A stretch of 64,000 bases of DNA, taken from positions 310,001-374,000 of the forward strand of contig CBFFRP010000288.1 of the NCBI GenBank assembly GCA_965644295.1, in the 5' to 3' direction. Position numbers and translations under genes: made by a program. The notes beneath the pieces are model-generated. The model did not search any database, was not told the DNA's origin, and saw nothing but the letters and a program-made list of their open reading frames with translations. This DNA comes from Paraphysomonas bandaiensis (Eukaryota; Chrysophyceae). Position 1 is the stretch's first letter. Every line of letters starts with the position of its first letter. This document shows positions 1-13,052 of this stretch, one piece after another.

Positions 1-439
1 CGCGTCTCCTGCCTCTGCTACGCATACCACCTCCACTGGGCTTGAATGTACTGATGTGACCACCACCAGCCATTGGGTTATATCCATGGGAAGTAGGCAT
101 GGAAGGTTTAGGAGAGGGCTTCGCTACAGATTTAGGTTTCTTTGGGACATCAGTGTCCGATGCCGCTTTCTCTTTGGCCGCGGCTTCGGACGCTTTAAGA
201 ATTTCTAATTGCTGGCGCAGTCTCACCCGTTTTCTCTCCTCATCTAAAATTTTTACACGAAGCGGATTTTGTGCGGCGCGATAAGCTCTCTCTTCTCTCC
301 ACTTTACCAAATAAGGCTTCAAAAGGTACAGGGCAATGATCGAAAAAACAAGGTACCACCCATAAGCAGCTAGAAATAATCGGATTTCGACGTAGATTTC
401 ACCCATCAGGGCACTCGAATTTGCAAACATACTGGACAT
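1..439 (-). CDS. SELENOS: SELENOS/VIMP-like ER membrane protein (3' end cut by window)
   Basis: The minus-strand frame gives a short lumenal N terminus, one membrane segment containing AAYGWYLVFSIIALYLL, then a highly basic and acidic helical stretch (KWREERAYRA, DEERKRVRLRQQLEILKA) and a Gly-rich tail with GYNPMAGGG. Human SELENOS has the same order: YGWY at the membrane segment, a coiled coil, and GYNPLSGEGGG near the end. The family recruits p97/VCP and Derlin in ER-associated degradation. The last residues, where vertebrate SELENOS has selenocysteine, lie outside the window, so selenoprotein status cannot be judged. I chose the ATG at 439 because it leaves about 22 residues before the YGWY motif, close to the human spacing. 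The frame stays open upstream to an in-frame Met at 568, into the 301-bp repeat array, so a longer protein is possible. Confidence 0.72.
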   Translation of the reverse strand, partial: MSSMFANSSALMGEIYVEIRLFLAAYGWYLVFSIIALYLLKPYLVKWREERAYRAAQNPLRVKILDEERKRVRLRQQLEILKASEAAAKEKAASDTDVPKKPKSVAKPSPKPSMPTSHGYNPMAGGGHISTFKPSGGGMRSRGRRR

Positions 440-477
440 CGTCAGAAGTGGGTCTTTCTGGTAACAATAGGTTAATG

Positions 478-1864
478 TTGCTCGGTGATTTAGTACAGCA
501 AAGCCATCATATATAACAAGCTGCGTGGAATCGAACTGCGGTTTGTCGTCCGCTGATTTTGCAATCATTAATATAGGCAATAGAAAAGTGAACACCACAT
601 CAATATTGTAATGGCCACGCTAAATACTCCTTGCCAAAATATATATACAAATACAACACAGAGTCAGAAAAACATGAACACTAACGTACCACTATGTAGT
701 CAGGACTAATGACGTATAGCTAAGGCGTTCAGGACAAAGAAACACCCTCCAGTCACTGTAATACAATAGAGGTGAGTGTTGCTCGGTGATTTAGTACAGC
801 AAAGTCATCATATATAACAAGCTGCGTGGAATCGAACTGCGGTTTGTCGTCCGCTGATTTTGCAATCATTAATATAGGCAATAGAAAAGTGAACACCACA
901 TCAATATTGTAATGGCCACGCTAAATACTCCTTGCCAAAATATATATACAAATACAACACAGAGTCAGAAAAACATGAACACTAACGTACCACTATGTAG
1001 TCAGGACTAATGACGTATAGCTAAGGCGTTCAGGACAAAGAAACACCCTCCAGTCACTGTAATACAATAGAGGTGAGTGTTGCTCGGTGATTTAGTACAG
1101 CAAAGTCATCATATATAACAAGCTGCGTGGAATCGAACTGCGGTTTGTCGTCCGCTGATTTTGCAATCATTAATATAGGCAATAGAAAAGTGAACACCAC
1201 ATCAATATTGTAATGGCCACGCTAAATACTCCTTGCCAATATATATATACAATACAATACAGAGTCAGAAAAACATGAACACTAACGTACCACTATGTAG
1301 TCAGGACTAATGACGTATAGCTAAGGCGTTCAGGACAAAGAAACACCCTCCAGTCACTGTAATACAATAGAGGTGAGTGTTGCTCGGTGATTTAGTACAG
1401 CAAAGTCATCATATATAACAAGCTGCGTGGAATCGAACTGCGATTTGTCGTCCGCTGATTTTGCAATCATTAATATAGGCAATAGAAAAGTGAACACCAC
1501 ATCAATATTGTAATGGCCACGCTAAATACTCCTTGCCAAAATATATATACAAATACAACACAGAGTCAGAAAAACATGAACACTAACGTACCACTATGTA
1601 GTCAGGACTAATGACGTATAGCTAAGGCGTTCAGGACAAAGAAACACCCTCCAGTCACTGTAATACAATAGAGGTGAGTGTTGCTCGGTGATTTAGTACA
1701 GCAAAGCCATCATATATAACAAGCTGCGTGGAATCGAACTGCGGTTTGTCGTCCGCTGATTTTGCAATCATTAATATAGGCAATACACGATACACAACAC
1801 AAGCACTGTATAACACTTGCATCATTCTAAAATATGTCTTGCCAATAAAATATATACAGTACAA
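478..1864. repeat. 301-bp tandem repeat array, about 4.6 units
   Basis: The motif GCTCGGTGATTTAG recurs at 480, 781, 1082, 1382 and 1683, giving a unit of 300-301 bp with only scattered single-base differences. The last unit (from 1683) diverges after about 110 bp. On the minus strand each unit contains the same open stretch (LPILMIAKSADDKPQFDSTQ and following, to LNHRATL). In the leftmost unit this stretch runs in frame into the SELENOS-like gene. In the others it ends a few codons later. Confidence 0.9.
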
Positions 1865-2436
1865 ATACGAAATATGTACCTGAAGAGTTCAGTAGTTCAC
1901 AGTAATCACTGGCTTGTTATATAAAGAAATTATAGAGTGACATGTGGATGAATGAGTCAATTGATGAGCTTAAGACTGATGGAATAACTACACAGACACC
2001 CTATCGTTCCATATCGAATCTTTAACAGACACTACAAACCTGAAAAAAAAATGAGGAATATTTTTTTGGGGTGGAGGAATTTTTGTAGGATGGGATGTAT
2101 GTATGTAGTATGACTGTAGTGCAGAGTGTTGTACAAGGTGTGTGTGTATGTATACCTATACAGCAGCATGGAGTACACACAGAGCACCAGTATACAGTGT
2201 ATCTACAGCATCTAGCATATGGTATTCTACGTACCCATACATACACTCTCAGTCTCTTATGATATTAATCATGCATATAACTGTGATATACATACATATC
2301 AGTAACACTCATTCATATCAAATAGATTAAACACCCAACACTCTTCATTGATATTACCAATATTAGCCATCTTATCTCCGAGTGAATGGGTGTTTTCAGT
2401 ATCTGTTAAAGCTGTTACTTAACCCTTCAGTTCACT
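1865..2436. other. Intergenic, upstream of the synergin-like gene
   Basis: AT-rich sequence with TACATA/TATGTA-type simple tracts around 2095-2290. The open frames here are low-complexity and I see no gene. It presumably holds the promoter of the gene starting at 2437. Confidence 0.5.
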
Positions 2437-5400
2437 ATGAATTATCAAAATTCAGGACAACATCCATATGGATATCCTCAGGTAAAGAAACTACCAATAC
2501 ATCTAGCGATATGTGTTGATTGATTACAGGGGATACATCCACAGCATAGTCATAATCAGGGGCAACAATATCATCCTTATCACGCACCGCCTTATAGTAA
2601 TCATCCTGGTATGAGCATGCCTCCTAGAGGCTATCCTGTGCCCAATATGCCACCACAAGGTCATCCAGGGTATTCTGCTCCACATGGTCCACCGTATCAA
2701 CAGCCACACAACATTCAGCAGCATATTCATTCTCCTCCAGTGTGGAGTCCCAGTCCGTATGAGACATCTATTCTAGATGGATGGTTTCATAGTCTGGATC
2801 CGTCTGGTACAGGTATTATTCAAGGCGCACAAGCCGTAGGGTTCTTGAAGCGGTCCAATTTACACCGCGATATATTACGAAAAATATGGAGCTTAGTTGA
2901 CACTCAAAACCGTGGATTTATCGACAAGAGGCAATTTGGCGTTGTTATGCGACTGGTGGCCCTTTCCTGCATGAACCCTCATGCCCCCGTAACCATGGAT
3001 AGATACTACCAAACTTGCCATGACAGTAGTATTGTACTTCCCCCGATGGCTGCTGTAGTGGACTCCTGTACTTCTGTGTCAAGTGGTGGTAGCCAACATC
3101 TAGGCACCAGTCACTCGGGATCATTCCCACCACCAGCGGGACCACACCCCAGTGTGCAGCCTGGACATGCTCCTTACGGTAACCCCGTACAGACCAACCC
3201 CTCACAGCAGATGCAGGTACCTCAGCCTCACACTGGACAGCCCTCAGGACATGTTCCCCCACCAGTCGAACGCTTGAGGGTACCATCCGTAATTGATATG
3301 GGTGTGGATGACGATGCCGTATCAGAGTTCAGCGACTACACTTCTCAGTCTACGGGTATAGTGAATGCTGCCTCTCCGTATCCCTCTATTCCCGCCCAAA
3401 ATACCGACGATGGGTTCGACGACGATATGGGGGACTTCCAAGCACCCAGTGGAGGGGGAAACACTTTAGATGACGATGACATGGGTGACTTCCAAGCACC
3501 TAATGGAGGGGGTAATGCTGTAGAAGACGATGATATGGGGGATTTTCAAGCACCCACGATACCGGACACGGCCTCCCAATCTGCTGTTCCGGCTGCATCC
3601 GACCCAGGGAAAAATGCATTTAGCAGCGATATGGGCGACTTTCAGTCCGTTCCAGCTCCTGCAGCCCCAGTTAGCTTATCATCTCCTGATAGTGCAACGA
3701 AGGGTAAGAAAAGTATTCAGGATATGCTTGCCATGGTTGCTGCCGATCCCCTCAATACCCACGCCCCGACTTTAAAGCAATGGCAACAGTCACATCCAAG
3801 CGAATCTTCTGCTGGGAGTACCAGTAAACCTGTCGCGACTGCACCTGAAGAAATTGACCTTCTTGTAATGGATGATTCACCTGTAGTAACGTCACCATTA
3901 GGTGCAAAACCCCAAGGACATAGGGCTAATGCCAACATGTCAGTGTTCGACGAACTGGTGGAGCAAGATCTGCAAGAACAGGCTGAAGAGTGGGACGATT
4001 TCGTTGAAGTGACCGAACCTGAGTCCTCCACAATGAACGCTGTCGCCCCTGTGGAAGTAGAGTCAGCATATGAAAACCCATTCGATCAGTTTTTTACGCC
4101 GTCCGATGTACAGCCAGTTGAGGATGATGATTTTGGGGGGTTTGAGAGTGCTACCGTAGAAATTTCTGAACAAAGGAGTGATGGAGTAAACGCTATGGAA
4201 CCAGCTGCATCGTCTTTCAATCAGGAAGACAGGGAGAGAGAAAGTGACGACTTTGGGGGCTTTCAGTCTAGCAGTACTGCCCCCAATGAGTTGTTTTACA
4301 CGACTTCTGAGTCAGTAGAAATTAATGCAACGTCAGCTAACTCAGCGAAGCTAAAGGAGCCTTTTGATTCTGGTAATGAGTCCTTTATATCTCCCCCCGC
4401 TGATAAAACGAATAATGAAGTAATAGAGAATGATGAATTCGATGCTGATTTCGGAGAATTTGAAGAAGCTAGTAGTAGTGTTCCATCGAATGTTTCACGC
4501 GTGCACGATATTTCAGTGACTAAAGATGTGGTACTCGAGCCAGCGGGAGAAGAATTGCCTGTGGACGATACAAATCCGAGAGAGAGCGATGACTTTGGAG
4601 ATTTTGCTGATGCGATTCCAATGTCGAATGTCATGAGTGCTGGAGACGGTGATGTCATAATAGAAACAGTTGTGGAACATGAAAACGTAGAAGGCTTCAA
4701 TGCACCTGCTGCCAGTGCCGAGGTATCAGAAGAAAACGTCGATCCTGTCGACGACGATTTCGATGATTTTGAAGGGCCTGTGAGTGCTCCAATTGCACCA
4801 TCATCTCCATCTCCGGAGCCACCTTTACCTAAGACTGAGTCAAATGACTCAGATGACCCTTTCGCTGTGCTCGGCCCAAAGGCAGAGTCCACTGTGCTGG
4901 AAGACCTCGTGTCTGACTTCGAGCCAATGTCGAACCCTGTTGCTAGTACGGGTTCTCTGGTGGACCTCGATATGTTTTACTCTCCTACTGAGTCTACACC
5001 TGTTGCTACTTCTGGAGGTTCCGTTGCAGTCACTGGTGGTTCTGTATCATTGTTTGATGAGTTCGTCCCGTCAACTTCCAAGACTACTGTCAGTGAGAGT
5101 GACTCGGACTTACTATTAGCGTTTAGTACTGTTCCTTTGCCGTCGAAACAGCTTCCTCAGCCGGTTGACCGTAATTTGACATTCGACGAACTTGAAAACC
5201 TTTGTGCAGTTCTCTTCGATCTCAACCTCTATACAGAGGCGTATTGTGCGCTGCGGCAGGCAAAAACTGTTCGGCGCATCAAGGAACTGGGAAATAGCAA
5301 GATGCAGGCTGTAGAGAACGATGACCTTGAGTTGGCTATCCAACTGAGAGATGAAATAACGAGAGAGAGAGAAAATAACCTTATCGCAGGAAGAGAAGAA

Positions 5401-6355
5401 GAGGGACAGTGGTTGGAAGCTGCACATGCAGGGAAAAAGAGAGAGGCCCTGGAGGATGTCGTCGAATTCATAGAATCCATCGATGCTGTCTGCGGTCAAA
5501 GAGTGCGGGCAATATATCTTTCATTGGCTCCGGATGAATCGTCCCCTTTAATGGAACGACTTCACTTTTACGTTAATGCCAAGCGTGTCTTACAGACTAC
5601 TATCGCTGTGAGAACTTCACACAAAGAACATGTAACTCACTGGAAAAAAATGATGACAGAGATTTCTCGGATTCTTAATGATTCTATGGGATCGATTCAG
5701 GACTTCGAACGCCTTTCGGAGTCGGATCAGCTGGTAGTCCGTCAATCTGAACCCATGAAAGTTTTTGTTGAAGGTCTAATTCGCGTAGTGGAGGTAGGAA
5801 AATGGATATCGGCCACCTGTCTGGAAACTATGGTAGAAACTGCCGCGGCGGCAAAGACACTGTCGTTGTGTGACTCAGTTACCGTTGGATTGTGCGCACT
5901 TGCGTCACCTGGTCAGCACGTAAGTACCGGCCACTATTTCTTTGTATTCTGTAGATTGTATTCATAAAGTGCAGTATAACTTGTCTAATTCATTGCTATC
6001 AGTGCCCAACTGACTCGATTACTCAATTGGCATCTAAGAGTACTGAACTCATTGGCCGGAAGGACGTTGCTGCATGTGCCATTACTCTACGACCAGTTGT
6101 ACCAAGTCAAAGCAAAGGTTAACAAGTTCTTCAGTGATGAAACACTTACTTACATATATTTTATGCAGACAATTCTAATAAAATCGTGAGTGGAACATCT
6201 TTGTGTGAGGTACTTGGGTTGCCATATATGCAGGTATTCGCACATACTGCTATCCTATCGATGTGAGTGACTTTAATTTTCAGGCCGCGGTTAGTTTTTG
6301 GGTTGCTAATTTCCCAGATTCGAATCCACCTTCAGATCCAATTATGTTAACGTAG
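2437..6355 (+). CDS. SYNRG: Synergin-gamma-like EH-domain protein with repeated DFxxF motifs
   Basis: Five exons: 2437-2481, 2530-5919, 6003-6117, 6234-6262, 6284-6355 (about 1,216 aa; the last intron is only 21 nt). After a Pro/Gln/His-rich start, residues about 90-170 form an EH domain (SILDGWFHSLDPSGTG, then LRKIWSLVDTQNRGF). Residues about 310-760 carry nine acidic-phenylalanine motifs: four DMGDF, two DDFGGF, one ADFGEF, one DDFGDF and one DDFDDF. In synergins such motifs bind the AP-1/GGA ear. Residues about 895-1145 are a conserved helical region, and the extreme C terminus has YCYPID...FWVANFPDS, resembling the FW-containing end of human gamma-synergin. The likely role is an accessory factor of AP-1/clathrin trafficking at the trans-Golgi. 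The EH domain and motifs are seen directly. Orthology to SYNRG is inferred from domain order and the C-terminal match. Confidence 0.75.
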
Positions 6356-6948
6356 GCAGATATATTTATAGAGTTAAGTCCGTTATGATGTGACAATATT
6401 TCGCTGCTAATAATTTCAATGGTCATTTACGATTCCGCTGTAGATTTTTTGCAGTACACTGAATATAAAAAATGCGTGCATCCATTTATTCTAATTGGTT
6501 GTAAAGAATGTTCTCCTCTAAGCTTCTTCATACACTCAATGAGTGTTAAATGTTCTTAGTACGAATTTCACAATTTCAATCAAAAATGAACATATTATTA
6601 GACTTTACACCTCCAGCAAACTCAAAACTCCCATTAATGCTATATACTTATTCCAACACTGGCCACTAAGCTCTTATGTATAACAGGGCCTGGTAACCAT
6701 TAATGGTAGTCCAGTTCCCGGCATTAATGAAAAATGTCCCGGTAATTGTAATGGCTATTAATACCTACTAAGCAGATAATTCCGCTCATAATAGATGGTG
6801 TTCTCTTAATGTCTCGTGACACTAATAACCTGGGCTAGATAAAGTGTAAAAATCCATTATATTGCAATTATTATTTATTTTTGCTTGCTACATTCTAGCA
6901 AAACTTGGCCTCGCAATTAAATGCAATATATATTTTGATATATATTTT

Positions 6949-7133
6949 CCCCATTCCGAGGGCGTGGCCACAACACCGAGATATAGCACTGATTCTACCA
7001 CCCACCTACCCGTGTACCAACGTAGCTGACCGCATAGATCACGCGCAGATTCTGGCGCCCCACCCGTGTTTACCTTTGCTATGATTACGCGGGTTTTCTC
7101 ATAACTTCACTAGGGTACGCTCTCGGAATGGGG
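6949..7133. mobile_element. Small TIR transposon (MITE), family A, complete copy
   Basis: The 185-bp element starts CCCCATTCCGAGGGCGT and ends ACGCTCTCGGAATGGGG, which is a 17-bp terminal inverted repeat with one mismatch. There is no coding capacity. Relatives lie at 47127-47672 (with an enlarged interior), 49593-50088 (left end missing), about 34782 (left-end fragment) and 63576 onward (diverged). Confidence 0.85.
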
Positions 7134-7429
7134 CAGTTGTCATTTCTGGGGTCGTGTGAATGTATTAAGAACTCTGTAGAAGTCTGTAATAGGAGGAATT
7201 ATGGATTGATGATAATATGATGGTTGTCTGATTGATTAAAATACACTTTTCAAACAAAACATGGTTCAGCTAAAATACTTCTAATCTTTTCATACAAGAC
7301 ATATTACAACAACAACAACTAAAACACTTTTCAAACAAGTTATGTTTCAACTGAAATTCTTCAAAAACGTTTAACTCAGATACTTTTCAACGATGATATG
7401 TTTCAAGTAAAGCACGAGCTTTAGCTAAT

Positions 7430-7690
7430 TCTCCAGCGACTGTCTTTTAGCTTCATCTCGTACTATTTTCTTGGTCACTTTCTCAGCCTTATACTCCTAT
7501 GAAGATAAGGAATTAAATCTATCCTCCTCTGATTGCCTTCTTGCCGATAGAGCCTGAGACGCCTTCGCCTGCTTCGCCAAAGCTGCGGCATTATTTCTTT
7601 CTTCTCACCTCTCATCTTTGCAAAATTCTCTACTATATCAGGGTCTTAACAAGCCTTTTCCTCCTTGTACCTAGACACAGTTTGGCGGTG
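7430..7690 (-). pseudogene. Decayed coding-like fragment
   Basis: On the minus strand an Ala/Lys/Glu-rich helical frame (NAAALAKQAKASQALSARRQ and following) is broken by an in-frame stop. A second frame upstream reads TVSRYKEEKA and DPDIVENFAKMRGEKK. The composition suggests a remnant of a transposon protein, but I cannot name the family. A similar scrap (LLKELQKELPADEVYG) lies at 9250-9480 on the same strand. Confidence 0.3.
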
Positions 7691-10383
7691 AGTAAAATTT
7701 TAGAGTGTAAAATTTAGACCAGTGACGTACATGGGTGAGATTGTCCCGTTTTCTTGTGTTAAATGTAACAGTTTTTCGTCTTATTATTCGCGCACACATA
7801 AACATTTTGAAAGCGCTTCATAATATAGTTTTATTTAACCACGGGCAATAAAGAGGCTATATCGTCCCGCGCTCAAAATTTTGAAACGAAGGCAAAAAGC
7901 TTTTAAAATTTAGACAAGGGACGAAACTCCTTATCCCCAGGATACATTGTAGCTTATCCCCATGATGTTGAAAACTCAATATTAGAATGTATAGCTATTA
8001 ATAGCTTGGTTGTTGTAAAAAAGGTAAAACTAGGTGTTTCCTGATTAACATTAAGAAAACAAATTAGAATTCATAGTAATACTGTATATGCTTTGAGAAT
8101 AGCAATTGCACTATAGAACAACTCAAACAATAAACCCCCAAATTTATATATATAATAGCTATAACAAATGCACTCCTACCACAAATAGACGGATACTGAG
8201 TAAATAGCAACTGCGAGGTGTTGAAATTCGTACATAGGCGTGATGATGAATATGAACAGTGGTAGTCGTACGAAAGGCTTCTTATTGCCTTAATTATCAT
8301 CATCATCACATTGAATGATGTGTGTATGATTTGATGTACACAATATCCTCTCATAAGCACAATGTGACCCAAGCCATGAAAGAACTGGATGAAGCTGCCC
8401 TTAACCACCTATACATCATCAGATATAACACTTAAACTGTCCTGAAATATACTTGAAGTTGGTTCGAAGTACTGAACATGAAGGTAGATCCCTTGCACTG
8501 ACATCATTATGATCTTCTACAGCAGATGAAGGATGGAATACGACTTGGAGTTGGCTCATGATTGTGAGTTCTCTACAATTGTGTACTATAAAGAATTCAC
8601 ATGCATACATACATACATACATACATATGACTGCCAACATCATAATTAAGATAGAAGTGAGCTCCTTTTGAACCGAATATTGAATTTGAATGTCTATATA
8701 TTGCCCAGTGCTGATATGAGAGCCCTGGAGCCAAAATCAGGTAAAAAATGCTTTTTTTGAGACAAAATGGGGATAATGAATATATTGAAACGGTTGTCTG
8801 TAAACTATAATAAATAGTTCCTTGCTTGCTTGCACACGCTCGCTAGAAATAGTTGCTGCGAGATAACTTTGGACAAATAGTTGTGACATACGAAGGTTTG
8901 AGTATGTGCAATTAACAAAGACAAATTCGAATGTCATTGCGGTGGTCTACAGCATTTATTACACTTGTTACATCATGCGGTATACATTCATAAATAACTT
9001 ACTACACGGAAATTAAAAATAAATCATTACTGTTTTAGTTTATATCAAGTAGTTCATGTAAATATGGCATACGATGATTTAAGTATGTACTATTGACCGA
9101 AATGTCATATCATTGCGGCGATCTACAACATACACCATACTAGTTACATATATCATGAAATACATACTCACAAACAACATCGTCTTACAACTTACTGCAA
9201 GGGAAATATGTATGTCCTTAAATTCTAATTCGCGTTAAAATATTCATGATAAAGCATAATGATATATATATAAAGCCACCTATCTTCAAATCTTGTTTCC
9301 TAGTTTTGTTTCTCCCTCCATTGCCTCATTCTCTTTGGATATCTTTGCATAAAACCTTCTTTCCATAGTTGCCCTGCACTGCTGCAGAAGAGCTTCATGT
9401 AAACACTTTTAGCCGTATACCTCATCCGCTGGTAGCTCTTTCTGAAGCTCCTTCAAAAGATATCTAATGACAAATCAATCAGGGGACAGTCTTCATCTAC
9501 TTGGGATGTATGATTGTCACGAGCACTTCGTGATGATGGGATTGTGTGATCCCCACTTGTGGTCAATGCTTGGTTGGTTTTACTGCATGATTACAGCATA
9601 AAATCAATGAAATTAAGTGTCTACAGTGGACAGAGCAGCACAAGAGTATGTTCCGAATAGTGTTATCATTAAGATATGTGTATTGGGATGTGGTGTGTAG
9701 ATATGAAGAGTCTGCCATCCCCATTCGAATAGAATAATATCCACATATAGTGCATGCTGCCCCTCTGATGTTTTAAACGGTATAGTGTATGTGATGGGAT
9801 TATATGGATAAGCCTGTATACGAAGTAGCTGTAGAGTCTGCTGAGAGAGACTGCTGTACGACGCACGTAGTTTTGGACACACTCCCAATTCTGAAATGCC
9901 CACAATGTGCTGCTGTCTTGAACAACATTAAAATCAGGGTTTTCAGAAATATATATTGGTGTTTTTGTATAAAATAGTACCACAACACCAGTACAAGAGT
10001 ACGTATTAACGGATACAAATATTATATATACAATTATTGTGAAACGTTTACATTCATATACATACATACAGAGGGGATCTGTGTGTCTATATACTGCTGC
10101 TGTAGGGTTGATTTCGTACACTACAAGAAGCAATTGAATAGATACATACATACACACATACATGCATACATAGAGAGAGAGTTCACCTCGACAGGTTTAT
10201 ATATGCATATATACACTATAACACAAACACAGTAGTGATCAATTCGATTTTTCTTGCATCATATAATTCATTCATCAGTTACTGAATACTAATACATACA
10301 ATCACCATGTATCTCATCATCTAATAGATCATATCACAACAAATTTCAATTCTTTAATTAAAGACACATTCATTCTATCAAAT

Positions 10384-12573
10384 ATGTCCACAATAATACC
10401 ATCTGAAGAGATTATTCCAAAAGAAAATGAAAAAGCAAAGGCTGTATCAGAAGAGTTGACTATGGGCATGTTACGTGACTATGTTACTGAACTTGAAGAA
10501 CAGAAAACGAAACTGCTTTTAAAAGTTGAAGAATATAGAAAAAAACTTGAACAACAAGAAAGTGATCAAAGGGATATTTATTATTATCTTAATAAAAAAC
10601 TTGATGAAAATTATGAAACAATTGCAGCACTTGAAGAGCAAATTCTATCTGAGCAGGCTGATCGAGAGCATCAAGAGAAGGCATTAGAGAAAAAAATTGC
10701 CACACTTGAGCAAGATTATATTGCTATGGAGTCTAAACTTGTGGCTAAACTTAACGATGCAGAAGAGAAGTTAAATAAGCTGAAAGAATTTGGCGAAAAT
10801 AAGGAAGAGCTTGATCGAAATTTGGAAAATCTGTTAGACACGTTAGAGAAGGAGCGTGCCCAGTTTCGTGCTCTTGCAGATGATATGGACCGGAGAGCAG
10901 TACAAGAAAGAGATAAAATTAGGAAGGAATTTAGTCGCCAATTTGAAGAATACAAGAAAAATCTTCAGGATGGAGCTGACAGCAAATTGTCTATTAAGAC
11001 GAAGAAAACGCAGGCAATGAATGCAATGATACGAACGGAACTTGGATACCAGGTATAACATTTTCATCTCACGCTCCTGGCTCACAAATGTTTTTTAGTC
11101 GAAACAGGCTGACCAAGTTCTGATTTACAATCAGCGTGTACTTGAGAAAGACAGAGAACTTAGACAGGAATTAGAGCTGTGCCGGGTCACGCAAACAGAG
11201 ATGATAAATCGGCTCGCTTTGTATCAACGTCTAATTAAACAACTAAATGAACGAATCAGCAGTGAGGTTTGGTCTTGATATCTGTCAGATCACATTTAAC
11301 TTATACCAGGAGTCCCAATCGGCCGAAACAATTGGAAATTTAAAGGCTACAATCGATGAAAAGGTTCCTTTTTCTTGAGTTTGAGCCTTACCGTCCTTAG
11401 TGACGCGCTTATGTATGTAGGAATATGAAATAAAACACTTAAAGGAGAGTATACAGGCCCTCAACGATAAATCCTCGCGGGATAAACTTGAACAGGTCTT
11501 CTTTTGCGGGTATGATAATGCGTTTCATATGCCTTTAGGACAAGATGTGGAAATATATTTTGAAAAAGTTTGGTCGCACTCCTGGCAGTCACCTTGGAGA
11601 AAATAGTGTTGTAGACGTAAGACCAATTGTGTCGTCATTGCTGTTTCTCACTTTTTACATTCAGATTGAAGAGGGTGGCCCATACGATGATGTATTGTGC
11701 GATATTGTGGCATACGTACTGCAGAAGTACCCTGAAAGGTGTCTACATCCCTCGTCTTGGTTTTAAGTGATATGTGATATTTCATTCAGATTTTCTGCAC
11801 TGGCTACTAGCTCGCTTACTACTTCAGACCAGAACACAATCCTTCCCAAAATAACTAAAGGTCATATTTCGTCAACCAGTGCATCAATAGATCGAGATCA
11901 GGCTAGTAATTCTCTGACTGGAATACAAGCCTGGGATAATGCCAGGTGTCTTGAGTTTTTTAATCATTTAGTTCAATTTATGATCACTGTTGCTTCCAGG
12001 TCATCTAAGCTTAAGTGGTGGAACTCGATGGCTAAAGCAGGTGATCCCAGTGATTCACTTCCAGATTTTCGAAATGTGGGTGTTCAAACTGACGGGCAAA
12101 TCCTACCTTTTCCACCTGGATCTCCTTGGAGAAAACGAGATGTACCCGCTAAATCCGTTGCCGAATCATTACAGGACGTACCTAATGAATTTACCCAAGA
12201 ATCCTCCCAGGTGAAAACTACAGAAACTTCTCAACTTTCCGGTGGCCAGAGTGATCTACCACGTCATCAGGAGCCTTTACCTAGTGGCATAAGTACCAAC
12301 GGTCCAAGTGCGAAAGCAGTTGATCCTTTGATGAAGAAGCGTCACAAGAGAAGGTATTATGAACAGGCAAAGACTTCGAATATTGTGAATTCAGAATTGG
12401 TTAGGCATGTACGTGTGGTGCAAAAATCTCGTCACACTTCCGTTAGTTGTGATGATGGTAGTGTTCAGTCGTTTCCTTTGAGTAAAAGGAGCCTGGAAGT
12501 AGATACTGAAGCAATGTCTATAAGTGGTCATTCTGTACCAGTGGGTCATGTGACACCGACTCAATCATCGTGA
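10384..12573 (+). CDS. CFAP157: CFAP157-like ciliary coiled-coil protein
   Basis: Seven exons: 10384-11052, 11099-11266, 11310-11363, 11421-11495, 11539-11616, 11665-11738, 11790-12573 (633 aa). All junctions are GT-AG and keep the frame. Residues about 25-350 are continuous coiled coil (RDYVTELEEQKTKLLLKVEE, later EKERAQFRALADDMDRRAVQ, RDKIRKEF). This matches the start of CFAP157, which has a short acidic head, an ELE...R..K..E coiled coil, LEKKAV.DKDRLRKE, and a helix with MI..L..YQ..I..L. The C-terminal 270 residues are low-complexity and polar. CFAP157 binds microtubules at the basal body and is needed for normal sperm flagella, so its presence indicates a flagellated stage. The assignment rests on the coiled-coil pattern and could be a sister family. 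Confidence 0.6.
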
Positions 12574-13052
12574 CATTGACTGCGTATGATGAATCCGTGG
12601 ATGTGTCATCAGTGATTTCTCTTGTTATAATCGTGAGTTAATGTTGTCGTTTAAGAAGTTGTAGGTGGTTGTTGCTGCTGTAGGAAAGAATGGGCTAATA
12701 ACTAATCTTTTTTAAAGATTATACCATTAAGTACAGTACTAGCTTCTATCAGTTGATATGTAGTCTCGTACTTTGCGTATTTATCACGTAATCTATTTTG
12801 TGAGTATCCACAAAATAAAATCCACCTAAGGAAATTTCAGTGGCCTCAGAGTGACTTAGCAGCTCGTCTACTATGACTCCATGGTGACGACACATAAAAC
12901 TAGACGGCCAACTAAGCACTTTTTCAGAACACTAAGAAGATATATCATATACTTCAGACCACGGTCTCAGCCAAAATTCAATACTACTCTAGTTAGTATT
13001 TAAATAGAACAATGTACATGAAGTAGTTCGAAAGTTCTTCATCACTCTCAGT
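12574..13052. other. 3' flank of the CFAP157-like gene
   Basis: AT-rich non-coding DNA. From 12938 it enters the first copy of a 210-bp tandem duplication that spans the left end of the hAT-like element. Confidence 0.5.

Larger units (their letters stand above)
6356..10383. other. Intergenic with small transposons and decayed fragments
   Basis: No intact gene is visible in about 4 kb. It holds a fragment related to the 34.55-kb inverted-repeat element (about 6687-6765), a complete small TIR element (6949-7133), imperfect repeats of a TTTTCAAACAA-type motif (7245-7400), two decayed minus-strand coding-like stretches (7430-7690 and 9250-9480) and a diverged direct repeat of about 180 bp (around 8883 and 9065, sharing CATACGA...TGTCAT...CATTGCGG). 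9600-10380 is simple-sequence rich and should contain the promoter of the CFAP157-like gene. Confidence 0.6.

Noticed and set aside
4296-4892. 198-aa antisense frame
   Set aside because: It is the shadow of the acidic, Ser-rich synergin-like coding sequence read backwards.
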